Source of the DNA: Lyngbya confervoides BDU141951
Lineage (GTDB): Bacteria > Cyanobacteriota > Cyanobacteriia > Thermosynechococcales > Thermosynechococcaceae
Assembly: GCF_000817775.3 (NCBI RefSeq)
Contig: NZ_JTHE03000044.1
Location: forward strand, 1 to 64,000
Direction of reading: 5' to 3'
Length of the DNA stretch: 64,000 nucleotides
Shown here: positions 17,936 through 27,276 of the stretch, piece by piece
Layout of the letters: each line of letters starts with the position of its first letter
Position numbering within the stretch: the first letter of the stretch is position 1
Notes under the pieces: model-generated
The model's database searches: none
What the model was told of the DNA's origin: nothing
Seen by the model: only the letters and a program-made list of their open reading frames with translations
Position numbers and translations under genes: made by a program

Positions 17936-19714
17936 ATGACACCTAAGCTGGTCATGACATCTAAGCTGGTTCGGTTTTTAGGATCGGTGCAACTTGCTGT
18001 TCCTCTCTTGGGGGCGATCGCGGTTATTTTAATCAGCGCCACGGTTCTGGAGTCAGCGGTGGGGTCAGCGATCGTTCAGCGTTGGGTCTACCGGAGCCCT
18101 TGGTTCGGCGGGTTGATATTTCTGCTGGCCGTGAACCTGGGCCTCTCCACCGGGTCAAGATACCCCTGGCGGGGAGCCAGAAAAATTGGATTTGCCTTGA
18201 CCCATACGGGTCTAATTATTTTAATTGCTGGCTCGGCGGCGGTGATCCATTTGAGTACGGAAGGCATGCTGCTGCTGCGTACCGATGGCCCGGCCCGCCA
18301 GGAGATCCGGGTTGAGGGAGACCGGTTAGAGGTGGTGGGTCCGGATCTCCGTTCTCAGCAGGCTGATATTTTTCTAAGGTCTAAGGGCACGGTGTTTCCG
18401 CAGCGGGTGGGTTCGCTCAACCTGTTGGGCTATAGCCCTGATTCAAGACAGGCGGTCTCCTTTCGACCTGGTGGATCGGTAGACAACCTCGCGGTGCATC
18501 TGCAACTGCATAGCGATCGCCTGGGGCAAACCCTAGATCCCTGGCTAGCTGTGGCTCCCCTCGGCTACGAGCAGATGGATCTTGGCCCGGCACATCTGGA
18601 GTTAAGGCAGGCGGAGAATGAAGCGCAACTACAGCAACTGACCCAAGCCCCAATCTCAGGCGGCCTGGGTCTTCTGGAACTGGGAGCGGACGCTCAGCCG
18701 TTCAAGATTGAGGATCTTCTCCACCCTGGGGTGCAGCTGTCCTCTGGAGTTCAGGTTCAGGTCAGGCAGGTGTGGCCCGACTTTCGCCTGGATGCTCAGG
18801 GAACACCGACCACGGCTTCTCCCCAGTTTTTAAATCCCGCTGTGCAGGTGCATCTCACCCAGAACTCGCTGCAGGAAGATTGGTATGTCTTTGGGCGATC
18901 GGACTTTGCGCCCATCCGCTCTGGCCATGAAATTCAACTGGCCATGACCTACCGTCCACCCACCGCCCCTGCCTCAGACTTCTTTCGGATTATTGCCACC
19001 CCTGATCAGCAGCTTTACTATGCTGCCAACTCTTCCCACGGCTTCACCACCGGCCCCCTCCCGCCGGGACAAGTTGTGGCTCCCGGTTGGGCAGACTTTC
19101 AAATTTCTGTGCTGGAGACCCTGGATCGATCGCAGATTCAGCGCGCGGTGCTTCCTGTCTTCCCTGGGGCCGAGGCGACCCCTCTCACGGTTCCGGCTAT
19201 CCATTTTAGCCTGCCCACAGGCCAGGACTATTGGGCGCAATGGGGAGAGCCCCTGAAGCTGGAGAGTTCTGAGGGCCCTTACTTTCTGTATTTTGGTCCA
19301 AAACTACTGGATCTTCCCTTCTCTGTCCAACTGGATCACTTTATTGTGGAGCGCAATGAGGGCAGCGATTCGGTGGCAATGTGGACCAGTGAGGTGACCT
19401 TGCGGGAGTCGGTCTCTGCGCCGCCTCATCCGCGTCGCATTTGGATGAACCATCCCACCTGGTTTAAGGGCTGGAAGCTGGCTCAGGCATCCTGGAATCC
19501 CGGCGATTTAAGTCAATCGACCCTCCAAGTGAAGCGGGAACCGGGATGGGTGACCGCCCTGACCTGGCTGGGATCGATACTGGTGGTGGTGGGAATCGGC
19601 ACCCTGTTCTATGGACGGGCGATCGCCAAAGGAATCGGGGCGGCTCCTGCCGAGCCCATTGCCCCAGACCCAGAGTCTGAACCGCAGCCTGCACCCGATG
19701 CAACGCCTGCCTGA
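17936..19714 (+). CDS. ccsB: cytochrome c biogenesis protein CcsB/ResB, long form
   Basis: ResB/Ccs1 proteins pair with CcsA in System II to move and ligate haem to apocytochrome c outside the membrane. The start is uncertain: ATG at 17936 (592 residues) or 17954; a TTG at 17864 is also open. Visible: membrane helices in the first 130 residues including FALTHTGLIILIAGS with its conserved His, a large extracytoplasmic domain of about 400 residues with a ResB-like WMNHPTWFKGWKLAQASW block, and a final helix (WVTALTWLGSILVVVGIGTLFYG). It is longer than the usual cyanobacterial Ccs1 and stands directly with a long-form CcsA and next to multihaem cytochromes, so it is probably a second, dedicated system. 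Confidence 0.85.
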   Translation: MTPKLVMTSKLVRFLGSVQLAVPLLGAIAVILISATVLESAVGSAIVQRWVYRSPWFGGLIFLLAVNLGLSTGSRYPWRGARKIGFALTHTGLIILIAGSAAVIHLSTEGMLLLRTDGPARQEIRVEGDRLEVVGPDLRSQQADIFLRSKGTVFPQRVGSLNLLGYSPDSRQAVSFRPGGSVDNLAVHLQLHSDRLGQTLDPWLAVAPLGYEQMDLGPAHLELRQAENEAQLQQLTQAPISGGLGLLELGADAQPFKIEDLLHPGVQLSSGVQVQVRQVWPDFRLDAQGTPTTASPQFLNPAVQVHLTQNSLQEDWYVFGRSDFAPIRSGHEIQLAMTYRPPTAPASDFFRIIATPDQQLYYAANSSHGFTTGPLPPGQVVAPGWADFQISVLETLDRSQIQRAVLPVFPGAEATPLTVPAIHFSLPTGQDYWAQWGEPLKLESSEGPYFLYFGPKLLDLPFSVQLDHFIVERNEGSDSVAMWTSEVTLRESVSAPPHPRRIWMNHPTWFKGWKLAQASWNPGDLSQSTLQVKREPGWVTALTWLGSILVVVGIGTLFYGRAIAKGIGAAPAEPIAPDPESEPQPAPDATPA

Positions 19715-19848
19715 CAATAGGCTATGTCAGCTATGCGCTCTGGGCAGCACCGGGGGCCAAGGCCCTGAGGGACCGGAAATCCCATCGCTCAATTTCTCTG
19801 AACTGCCTCAGCTATCCTCATTTCAGCCTCTAATTCAGATCCTAATCC

Positions 19849-21555
19849 ATGCAACTTTTCCACCGTGGTTCAATTCAGTTTCTCCTCGGACTCTGCCTGG
19901 GGGTCTTGGTAATCCTGGTGCCGGTTAGTCAGTTCCAGACCGACAGCCTCGATCCGCTGCGCACGCTAGCCGTTCAGATCGAGGGGCGGAAAAAGCCCTT
20001 GGACACGGTGGCGAAGGAAACCCTCCTCAAGATTCACGGCAGTCCCGATTACCGGAGCGCAACGGGCGAGCGTCAAGACTACCTGCGCACCTATCTTTCC
20101 CTGTGGTTTAACACCCGCAACTGGAATGAAGAACCCATCGTCCTCCTTCACTACCGTCCCCTGAAGGAAGCGTCTGGATTGCCCCTGACGCAAAAATATT
20201 TCAGCTTCCAAGACCTCATGGGCAATCCGGCCTTAGGATCTGTGGTCCAACAAGCCCATGCCCAGGAGACTCAGAACAAACCCCTAACGCGACTCCAGCA
20301 GGAAGCCCTCACCCTGGAAGATCGCCTGCAACTCCTGTTTGAATCCGTGGGCAACCCGCGTCTGCCCATTGTGCCGCATCCCACCGATGGGAAAGGCACC
20401 TGGGCTGGGATAGAAACGGCTACCTCCCTCTATTCCCCCGCCGCCCTTGCCCCCGCGATCGCCAAGGTCGCCATTCTGCAAGATCTGTTGTGGCAGGGGA
20501 ATCACCATCCCCCCGCTGCCCTTGCCCCCGCGATCGCGCAACTGAAACAAACTCTACAGCGCCTCAGCCCAGAGGTTTATCCCTCGGCAGCCACTCTGCA
20601 GCGCGAAGTTCATTTCAATCGCTTTCATCCCTTTGCCAAGGCCTGGCGGCTTTACCTGCTTGCCTTGGGGGTCATGGTGGCGAGCCGTTGGCTGAGTCCT
20701 GGGCCTCTCTATTGGATCGCCCTGGGGCTGTTCACCGCAGGAATTGGAGTGCAAGCCTACGGGTTTCTGCTGCGGATGCAAATTGCCGGACGCCCACCCG
20801 TGACTAATATGTACGAATCGGTGGTCTGGGTGGGCTTTGGCATTGCCGCCATCGCCCTGGTGTTCGAGGGGCTTTCTCGGGCCAAGTACTATCTGCTTGC
20901 GGCTGCCCCCCTCGCTACGGTTTGCCTTCTGCTGGCCGATAGCCTGCCGGCTGTGCTCGATCCCACCATTGCCCCCCTGGTTCCAGTGCTGCGGGATAAC
21001 TTCTGGCTGAGCATCCATGTGCCCACCATCGCCCTGAGCTATGCCAGTTTTGCCCTTGCCCTCGGCTTAGGTCACGTGGCCCTGGGAACCGCCTTGTTTA
21101 CGCCGAAGGCAGACCAGCGATTTCGACGGCTGTCGCAGTTCAACTATCGGGTTCTGCAGGTGGGCATCCTCCTCCTCACCAGTGGCATTATCCTCGGGGG
21201 AATCTGGGCGCACTTTTCCTGGGGACGCTTTTGGGGTTGGGATCCAAAGGAAACCTGGGCGCTCATTGCGCTGCTCTGCTATTTGGTGCCGATCCACGGA
21301 CGGTTGGTGGGATGGATTGGAAATTTTGGGATCAATCTGGCCAGCATCCTTTCCTTCAATGCTGTCCTCATGGCCTGGTATGGGGTCAACTTTGTGTTGG
21401 GTACGGGTCTGCACAGCTATGGATTTGGCACAGGCGGATCAGATCTGATCATTGCCGCCGTGGTGGGGGTCGATTTGCTGTTCGTGCTGCTGGTGGCAGC
21501 GCGTCACTACGGTTGGCTCTCCGCTTGGACAACATCGGAATTGTCTGGGCATTAA
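19849..21555 (+). CDS. ccsA: cytochrome c biogenesis protein CcsA, long form
   Basis: The 568-residue protein carries the haem-handling WWD signature in WGRFWGWDPKETWALIALL and the flanking conserved histidines (SIHVPTIALSYASF and GLHSYGFG). The N-terminal 250 residues, with EGRKKPLDTVAKETLLKIHGS, form an extra extracytoplasmic region seen in the CcsBA-type proteins of epsilon- and deltaproteobacteria, Chlorobi and planctomycetes; ordinary cyanobacterial CcsA is only about 320-350 residues. The remainder has about nine helices. It lies 134 bases after ccsB, presumably in the same transcript. Wolinella uses separate CcsBA enzymes for unusual haem-binding motifs, which makes the nearby CX4CH site a candidate substrate (inference). 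Confidence 0.9.
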   Translation: MQLFHRGSIQFLLGLCLGVLVILVPVSQFQTDSLDPLRTLAVQIEGRKKPLDTVAKETLLKIHGSPDYRSATGERQDYLRTYLSLWFNTRNWNEEPIVLLHYRPLKEASGLPLTQKYFSFQDLMGNPALGSVVQQAHAQETQNKPLTRLQQEALTLEDRLQLLFESVGNPRLPIVPHPTDGKGTWAGIETATSLYSPAALAPAIAKVAILQDLLWQGNHHPPAALAPAIAQLKQTLQRLSPEVYPSAATLQREVHFNRFHPFAKAWRLYLLALGVMVASRWLSPGPLYWIALGLFTAGIGVQAYGFLLRMQIAGRPPVTNMYESVVWVGFGIAAIALVFEGLSRAKYYLLAAAPLATVCLLLADSLPAVLDPTIAPLVPVLRDNFWLSIHVPTIALSYASFALALGLGHVALGTALFTPKADQRFRRLSQFNYRVLQVGILLLTSGIILGGIWAHFSWGRFWGWDPKETWALIALLCYLVPIHGRLVGWIGNFGINLASILSFNAVLMAWYGVNFVLGTGLHSYGFGTGGSDLIIAAVVGVDLLFVLLVAARHYGWLSAWTTSELSGH

Positions 21556-21604
21556 CGGTGGTTCCAGGTCTGCCCCCATCAATCCAAGAATGGAGTTCTA
21601 AATC

Positions 21605-21882
21605 ATGATGAAACGTCGAGACTTTATGCAGTGGGCGGGCCTGGGCTTGCTGGCGAGCTCCCTACCCGTTGCGCTGGCTGCCTGTCAATCTGATTCCACT
21701 CGATGTGTACCCATCAAGGGTGTTCAGTGGCCTGGGAATCGCCAAGCAATCAGTTTGCCTGCCCCTGTCACGGATCAATCTTTAGAACCGATGGAACGGT
21801 TAAAAACGGACCTGCGGAAGAGCCGCTGGGAACCTTTGAAGCCAAGATTGAGGCGGATCTGATCCTGGTAAAAGCAGGGTAA
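21605..21882 (+). pseudogene. Rieske iron-sulfur lipoprotein, internally deleted and frameshifted
   Basis: From the ATG at 21605/21608 (GGAG upstream) the frame encodes a twin-arginine signal (RRDFMQWAGLG) with a lipobox-like LAAC, then drifts. From 21706 a different frame encodes a Rieske domain end with both cluster-binding motifs, CTHQGC and CPCHGS, followed by FRTDGTVKNGPAEEPLGTFEAKIEADL-type sequence (read in pieces) to TAA at 21880-21882. That second frame has a TGA at 21691-21693, so a simple indel cannot join the halves: roughly 50-70 residues of the domain's front are missing and the frame is shifted. An intact gene would supply a 2Fe-2S protein to the haem locus. A sequencing or assembly error is an alternative. 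Confidence 0.8.
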
Positions 21883-22048
21883 GGCGGAGGGGGGATTGGA
21901 GAATGCTTCCGCGCCGATCCCTGGCGGTTTGGCCCATCCCCAAGGGGGATATGCCCACAGGGCCTGAACTCTCCTGGGCTTGAACTCTCCTGGTCTTGAA
22001 TAACGCAGGCTAAATGCAAAGGCTGCGGGCTAGATTCTGGGCAACTGC

Positions 22049-22082
22049 AAAAAAAGCCAGCCCCCCGATTTCGGGAGGCTGA
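22049..22082 (-). terminator. rho-independent terminator of the RRM gene
   Basis: On the minus strand an 11-pair stem with one mismatch (CAGCCTCCCGA / TCGGGGGGCTG) is followed, after GC, by seven T residues. It lies about 95 bases after the stop of the RNA-binding protein gene. Confidence 0.8.
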
Positions 22083-22097
22083 GGGGTGAAGGGTCAA

Positions 22098-22129
22098 GCT
22101 CAGTGTGAAGCTAGCTCAGTGTGAAGCTA
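22098..22129. repeat. 16-bp direct repeat, two copies
   Basis: GCTCAGTGTGAAGCTA occurs twice without a gap, between the terminator and the stop of the RRM gene, so it lies in that gene's 3' untranslated region. Confidence 0.9.
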
Positions 22130-22176
22130 GCGGGTGAGGGAGGCTTGGCTCCTTGCTCACCGAATCACCTTCCACG

Positions 22177-22464
22177 TTAATAGCGCCGTCCACCTCCAGA
22201 GGAACTGCCGCGCCGATTATCTTCGCGAGGTCGCGCTTTATTGACTTTGATCGAGCGTCCCATCCAATCAGCGCCGTCTAGCTCCGCAATGGCTTTTTCT
22301 TCCTCCGCATCACTGCTCATTTCGACGAAGGCAAAACCGCGCTTGCGCCCTGTGTCCCGGTCAGTGGGAAGTTGCACCCGTTTGACAGAACCATATTCAC
22401 CAAAAACCTCGTTGAGGTCGCCCTCTGTAGCCTCGTAGGAGAGGTTACCAACGTAAATTGACAT
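22177..22464 (-). CDS. rbp: glycine-rich RRM RNA-binding protein
   Basis: The 95-residue protein is a single RNA recognition motif with RNP2 IYVGNL at residues 3-8 and RNP1 KRGFAFVEM near residue 42, and a short Arg/Gly/Ser tail (RRGSSSGGGRRY). This is the layout of the cyanobacterial Rbp family, which is cold-inducible and binds RNA in the cytoplasm. It appears monocistronic, with a terminator downstream. Confidence 0.95.
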   Translation of the reverse strand: MSIYVGNLSYEATEGDLNEVFGEYGSVKRVQLPTDRDTGRKRGFAFVEMSSDAEEEKAIAELDGADWMGRSIKVNKARPREDNRRGSSSGGGRRY

Positions 22465-22732
22465 AGAAATACCAACAGATTGAACCTCTATCTTACAACG
22501 AGAGCCTGGATCCCCCTTCGCTTCCGGCCCGAAGGCTTAACATTTCGGTACACAAGCCCTCCCTTGAGAAATTGGATTGGGCAATTTTTACCACCGCTAT
22601 GCTCAAAGAGAATGGCACGGTGAGCATAAGCTTGAAACAGCCCCTCACCTGGCCCAGGACCTAGGGATGGAGTGGTATCTTCAAGGTGCCTGGAATGATA
22701 AGCCTTCTCCCGTTAAGGATGGAGGTCAGGAA

Positions 22733-25342
22733 TTAAGGTGATTTTGGCTGAATCTTAGCCTCTAAAGCTCCTAATCGGCTCTTTAACTCTTGATTTTCTT
22801 TCTTCAGACTGTCCAGTTCCTCCTGAATCTTCTGCTGATTCTCTTGGGGATCCATGGCCCGCTGCACTTTTTGAATGGCCTCATCTGCCAAGCGCCGGAC
22901 CCGTCCATCGGGGGTTTGGGCAGAAAGCGATCGCAACCCCGTCACCGCCTTTGGGGTAGTCAGTTTCCCTAAGGCGGCCACCACCGCCACCTGGGTGAGA
23001 AAAAACGGTTCGTTGGCCAGATGGGACAGGGTTTGGAGGATTCGATCTAGATTCGCCTCCCTTTGGCCGGCGGCAATCCCGCCCAGGCCGCGAATCGCCG
23101 CCAGTCGCAGGGGCTGGGGCGTTCCTACCTGGGTATATTGCAACAGTAGGGTAAGGGCGGGTTCTGATTGGGTCATGTGGGCCAAGCCCGCGATCGCGCC
23201 GCAGCGGACCACCTCATTCCAGCCCTGGCGATCCTGCAGGGCTGTTTGCAACAGCTCGATAGCGGTGCCCTCTTCGGGGTGATCCAAAATTGGGTTGGCG
23301 GCGAGTTGCCCCACTCCCGTCAGGGCCGCAGCTTCCACGTAGTAGCTGGCATCTCCCCGTTGGGCAATGGGGGCGATCAGCTCGTAGCATTCTCCATGGC
23401 CTAGCTCGGCGATCGCCTCTACCACGGATCGCCGCACTCGCGCCTCTGGATCCTTGAGGCCTTGCTTTAAGGCCGCTACCGCTTGATCGAGCTTTAAGGT
23501 TGGGATTTGAGTGGCGACCTCTGCCCGCACGCCCCAAAAGGGATCGCTGACCAGGGCGGTTTCCAGCGCCTTCAGGGCTTTGAGCCCGCCTTTTTTAGCC
23601 AGGGCCTCCGCAGCGTAGATGCGCGATACGGGGTCTGGGTCGAACTGTAGCTGGGCTGCTAGTTCCGCAAACTCATACTCCAGCGTCAGGGTTTTGAGGG
23701 TCGGGTTTCCCACATCAAAGCTGATAAAGGCGGGCTTTTCGGCAAGGGCAAAGTAGAAGCTCTGCTCTGCCTCACGGACTTTCACGGGAAAGGTTTGTAG
23801 GGATTGAAAAGCCTGATCGCTCACAGAGCCAAAGCCAAGCTGCAAGGTTAGATCAAATAAATCCTGCTGCAGGCCGTTTTGATCTGACTTCGCCTGATTC
23901 TGTTTGATGGTGACCTGGGCCATTTTGTGATCACTATCCCAGCGGTAGGACACCTGATAGTCGGGATGTCCCCCCCGATAGAGGTACTGATCAAATAAAA
24001 AGAGAAGATTGCGACCTGTGGCCTCCTCAATGGCTCGCAGCAGGTCCACCGTTTCCACCGTTTGATGGGCGTTCTCCTGGACAAACCGATGCATTGCTTT
24101 CCAAAACAGATCCTCGCCCAGATTATGGCGAATCATGTGGTAAATGCAGGATCCTTTTTCGTAAAGATGGCGATCGTACAGCTCAATGGCTGCTCGGTAG
24201 ATGTGGGTGACCACCGGGCGGCGATAGCGAGTTTTATCTTCACTCAGGTAGTTGCGGGCTTCCCGGAGCCGATAGTAGGCTGCTTCATCGGGGCCATATT
24301 CCTGCTCGGTCCACATCACCTCTGAGTAGGAGGCCATCCCTTCCTTAATCCAGGCATGGGACCAGTGCTTAATCACCACCAAATCGCCAAACCACTGGTG
24401 CGCCAGTTCGTGGGCGACTAAGGTTTCCGTGGATCGGTTGTCGAGGGCGGCGCGTTCGTCGAGGAGGCAGCGATCGGTGAGCAAGGTGGTGGAGGTGTTT
24501 TCCATGCCCCCAAAGATAAAATCATCCACACAGATCTGGGCGTACTTGGGGTAGGCATAGTCATAGCCGTAGGCGTTGCTAAAGAACTCGATCATGCGCG
24601 GGGTCTTCCCCATGCTGATCCGCGCCGATTCCTCTAAGCCCGGTGCTACGTAGTAGGTCACGGGCACCGTGCGATCGCCACGGGTCCATTCATCCCGGAG
24701 TTCTACAAACTGCCCTACCGCCAGGGTCATCAGGTAGGTGGGATGCACCTGCTGCTGTTTCCAATGGAAAATTTGCTCATTGCCATCGCAGATCGTTTCC
24801 AAGAGTTCGCCATTGGAGATGGCCCGGTAGCCCTGGGGAACTTTGACCCGCACCTCGGAGGTGGCCAGCTGTCCTGGATAGTCAAAGCAGGGAAACCAGT
24901 AGCGGGAGTCCTCATCTTCGCCCTGGGTCCAAACTTGGGTTGGCTTTTCTGGATAGTCTGAACTGGGCGCAATAAAGTAAAGTCCTCGCTGGGGATGATC
25001 GAGGGAATAGTCAATGCTGAAGGTCAGCGCCTTTCCAGCTTGGGTGGGCTGACTCAGGGGAATGGTCAGGTGATGGCCATCATAGTCGTAGTCCTGCGGG
25101 TGTTTGTCGACTTTGACCGCTTGAATGTTGAGATTAACTGCGTCCAGGGTGACGGAGGCAATGCCGTCCCGGATGGGGTTGAGGCGAAGGTGACAGGTGC
25201 CTGCACAGTGCTGCTGTGGAATATCCAGCGCTAGATCTAAAAAAATATGCTCCACTTGACCAGGGCGATCGGGCACGTAGTTGGGTTTAGCCCCTGGGAG
25301 TTCAAAGCGGTTGGGTTGATTGTCCAATTGCATGGCGTTCAT
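22733..25342 (-). CDS. M1 family aminopeptidase with C-terminal HEAT-like repeats
   Basis: Start taken at the ATG at 25342 (869 residues), because the open frame upstream runs into the end of the VWA gene and is Pro/Arg-rich without family resemblance. The M1 zinc peptidase motifs are present: GGMENTSTT at 278-286, HELAH at 311-315 and the third ligand Glu334 in WIKEGMASY. It removes N-terminal residues from peptides. Residues from about 610 to 810 form alpha-helical HEAT-like repeats (DPVSRIYAAEALAKKGG, DPEARVRRSVVEAIAELG). The end (about 830-869) is a coiled coil. This domain pairing is found in other cyanobacterial M1 peptidases. Cytoplasmic. Confidence 0.9.
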   Translation of the reverse strand: MNAMQLDNQPNRFELPGAKPNYVPDRPGQVEHIFLDLALDIPQQHCAGTCHLRLNPIRDGIASVTLDAVNLNIQAVKVDKHPQDYDYDGHHLTIPLSQPTQAGKALTFSIDYSLDHPQRGLYFIAPSSDYPEKPTQVWTQGEDEDSRYWFPCFDYPGQLATSEVRVKVPQGYRAISNGELLETICDGNEQIFHWKQQQVHPTYLMTLAVGQFVELRDEWTRGDRTVPVTYYVAPGLEESARISMGKTPRMIEFFSNAYGYDYAYPKYAQICVDDFIFGGMENTSTTLLTDRCLLDERAALDNRSTETLVAHELAHQWFGDLVVIKHWSHAWIKEGMASYSEVMWTEQEYGPDEAAYYRLREARNYLSEDKTRYRRPVVTHIYRAAIELYDRHLYEKGSCIYHMIRHNLGEDLFWKAMHRFVQENAHQTVETVDLLRAIEEATGRNLLFLFDQYLYRGGHPDYQVSYRWDSDHKMAQVTIKQNQAKSDQNGLQQDLFDLTLQLGFGSVSDQAFQSLQTFPVKVREAEQSFYFALAEKPAFISFDVGNPTLKTLTLEYEFAELAAQLQFDPDPVSRIYAAEALAKKGGLKALKALETALVSDPFWGVRAEVATQIPTLKLDQAVAALKQGLKDPEARVRRSVVEAIAELGHGECYELIAPIAQRGDASYYVEAAALTGVGQLAANPILDHPEEGTAIELLQTALQDRQGWNEVVRCGAIAGLAHMTQSEPALTLLLQYTQVGTPQPLRLAAIRGLGGIAAGQREANLDRILQTLSHLANEPFFLTQVAVVAALGKLTTPKAVTGLRSLSAQTPDGRVRRLADEAIQKVQRAMDPQENQQKIQEELDSLKKENQELKSRLGALEAKIQPKSP

Positions 25343-25403
25343 CAAAGTTCTTTTGGGTGGGTTCTGGCTAAGATCTGGTTGGGTTCTGGCTGGGGTTTGG
25401 GGC

Positions 25404-26789
25404 TTAGTTTTGCTGTAAACCGACACAAAAGCGCCCCAGGGTCGCCTGCTGGGTTTTGGCCTGGGTTGCGGCAATATTCTTAAGATTTTTCATAAAGCTG
25501 ATCAGACCGCGCGTTTTTGACCCGTCCGTGGCCTCGTCACGATCGCTCTCCCAGCTCCAGGAGTCCCACCAGTCCGGCTCTTGGAAGTCCGTTACCACGG
25601 CATCTACCTGGTACTTATAGATCCCCGGCATCTCCTGCAGGGCTGCAGGGTCAATGACCGTTTCCAGTCTCAGCTGCTGATCCCCGTTCAGGCTCAGATT
25701 TTCAAAGGAGAAGGCGTTTTGAAGATTTGGATCCTCACTTTTATCTATAAATTTCTTTTCGAACTTATCAAAGTAGGCAATTTGATAGTTGAACTGGATC
25801 GATGCTGGATCAATGGGGACCGCGAAGGGCGAAGCTTGGATCGGAATTTGATAGTCAATGCGCTGGGGAGTGGCTGAGGAGGACAGCTCGAACAGCTCGG
25901 TTTGATCAGGATTGGGCTCTTCTAAGGACACGTTCCCATCATTGAGCGATCCAGGTTGACTCAAGTCCCCCGTATCGGGCACGGATTGAGGACGATTGAA
26001 ATGAGCCAGGGTCTTCACCACTTGGGCGGGAGTAAAGAGGGAAATATTCGCCTCCGCCATGGGGTTGCCGCCGTCTTTTTTCAGGGCCTGGAGGTAAAAT
26101 TCCACCTCAGTTTGCGGCCCCATGAGCAAAATATAAAAGGGGCGATCGGCGGAGCCGCCGTCGGCGGGATAGGGGTAGGGACTGCCGCCATCGACGGGGT
26201 AAACCCGCCCTGAATAGTCGCTGTTGATGCCGATCACGGCGATCGCACTCTGGGGATAGTTAGGGCCAAAATACATCCCCTGAATTTTTTTCAGCAGGCG
26301 GGTATTGTCGCCCTCGTCCATATTAAGATCGGTCACCAACACCAGCATCTGGTCGGCTGCTGCCTCATCCTCGGCTCGCACGATGGCCTGGTCCAGGTTA
26401 CTGGTGACGGGTGGAAAGGCGGGGTTGCTGCCATCGTAAAAATCAGGATTTTTGGCCTTGCGAAACTGAGAGGCGCTCATGGCTTGGGTGGGGGCATGGG
26501 AGCGGAAGAACTGGGTTTCTGGCATCCCCCGCTGGCCTGGGGTCAGGGAGAAGGTATTGTAGATCAGCTCAATGGTTTGAATATATTCACTGTTGGGATT
26601 GCGGGGCGAAACATAGCCCAGCATAGATCCAGATCCATCCACATGAACATTGGCTGCAACGGTTGCAGGAGCTGATTGGGAAGCGCGTTGGGTTAGGTCG
26701 CAGTCCAGATTCTCCACGGCCACCCCGCAGCCGCCCAGGGGAATGAGGCCTAGGCTGGCGACCAGCAATCGTGCGATGCTTTGGTTCAT
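25404..26789 (-). CDS. VWA-domain lipoprotein
   Basis: Start at the ATG at 26789, which yields a lipoprotein signal with lipobox LGGC (Cys21); the open frame upstream has no such logic. The 461-residue protein has a von Willebrand A-like domain from about residue 45 with the metal-ion site DGSGS at 51-55 and further aspartates in LVTDLNMDEGD. The C-terminal part is beta-rich and unassigned. It should sit on the outer face of the plasma membrane. It is divergent from the tubulin/Hsp70-like operon. A 2010 analysis of FtsZ-like families (Makarova and Koonin) linked a tubulin-like family to VWA proteins in a proposed membrane-remodelling system, so it likely belongs to this locus. Confidence 0.8.
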   Translation of the reverse strand: MNQSIARLLVASLGLIPLGGCGVAVENLDCDLTQRASQSAPATVAANVHVDGSGSMLGYVSPRNPNSEYIQTIELIYNTFSLTPGQRGMPETQFFRSHAPTQAMSASQFRKAKNPDFYDGSNPAFPPVTSNLDQAIVRAEDEAAADQMLVLVTDLNMDEGDNTRLLKKIQGMYFGPNYPQSAIAVIGINSDYSGRVYPVDGGSPYPYPADGGSADRPFYILLMGPQTEVEFYLQALKKDGGNPMAEANISLFTPAQVVKTLAHFNRPQSVPDTGDLSQPGSLNDGNVSLEEPNPDQTELFELSSSATPQRIDYQIPIQASPFAVPIDPASIQFNYQIAYFDKFEKKFIDKSEDPNLQNAFSFENLSLNGDQQLRLETVIDPAALQEMPGIYKYQVDAVVTDFQEPDWWDSWSWESDRDEATDGSKTRGLISFMKNLKNIAATQAKTQQATLGRFCVGLQQN

Positions 26790-27276
26790 GCTGGGGATAG
26801 GGCTGCCTTGACTCCGTCCTTTTATCGATCTCACGCTTACTCTTAAATGCACGTCTGGGGGCTGAGTTTGAATTCTATGCATAAACTTCTCGGTTAATCC
26901 CCAGGCCGGGGACCGCACGACATAGACGCTTGTCCCTGGGGCAGGGGAATGGCTGCCAGAATACCCCAACAATACTTCCCTCCGATTCAATAGGCAATGA
27001 AGCCAGCACGAAATGCTGGACAGCCATCAACCGCGAACTCATGGCGACAGATCACTTTCTTGGCTGCCAGAGGATAATTGTGGCCTAAAGGTCAGCCAAA
27101 TCTTAATCTTCGCTACAAATACAGCGGTTTTTCAAGGCTATCCCTTAGAATTGATTTCCGTATGCCGACGAAACGGTAAAGGTATAGTGTAGACCGTAAC
27201 CTTTTACAAAGTTTTAAAAGTTTTACATCAAAGCTTTAACATTTGCGTCGGAACCTGTGACTTTTTCTTGCACGTT
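26790..27276. promoter_or_regulatory. divergent spacer of the cytoskeleton-like locus
   Basis: Some 490 bases between the VWA lipoprotein (minus) and the membrane-protein gene (plus). The last 150 bases are AT-rich and contain TATAGT at 27183-27188, a possible -10 box without a well-spaced -35. No RNA gene or convincing small protein is seen. Confidence 0.4.

Noticed and set aside
21605-21862. Intact 85-residue Tat lipoprotein
   Set aside because: The C-terminal half of this frame is out of phase with the well-conserved Rieske motifs readable in another frame, so it is a broken gene.
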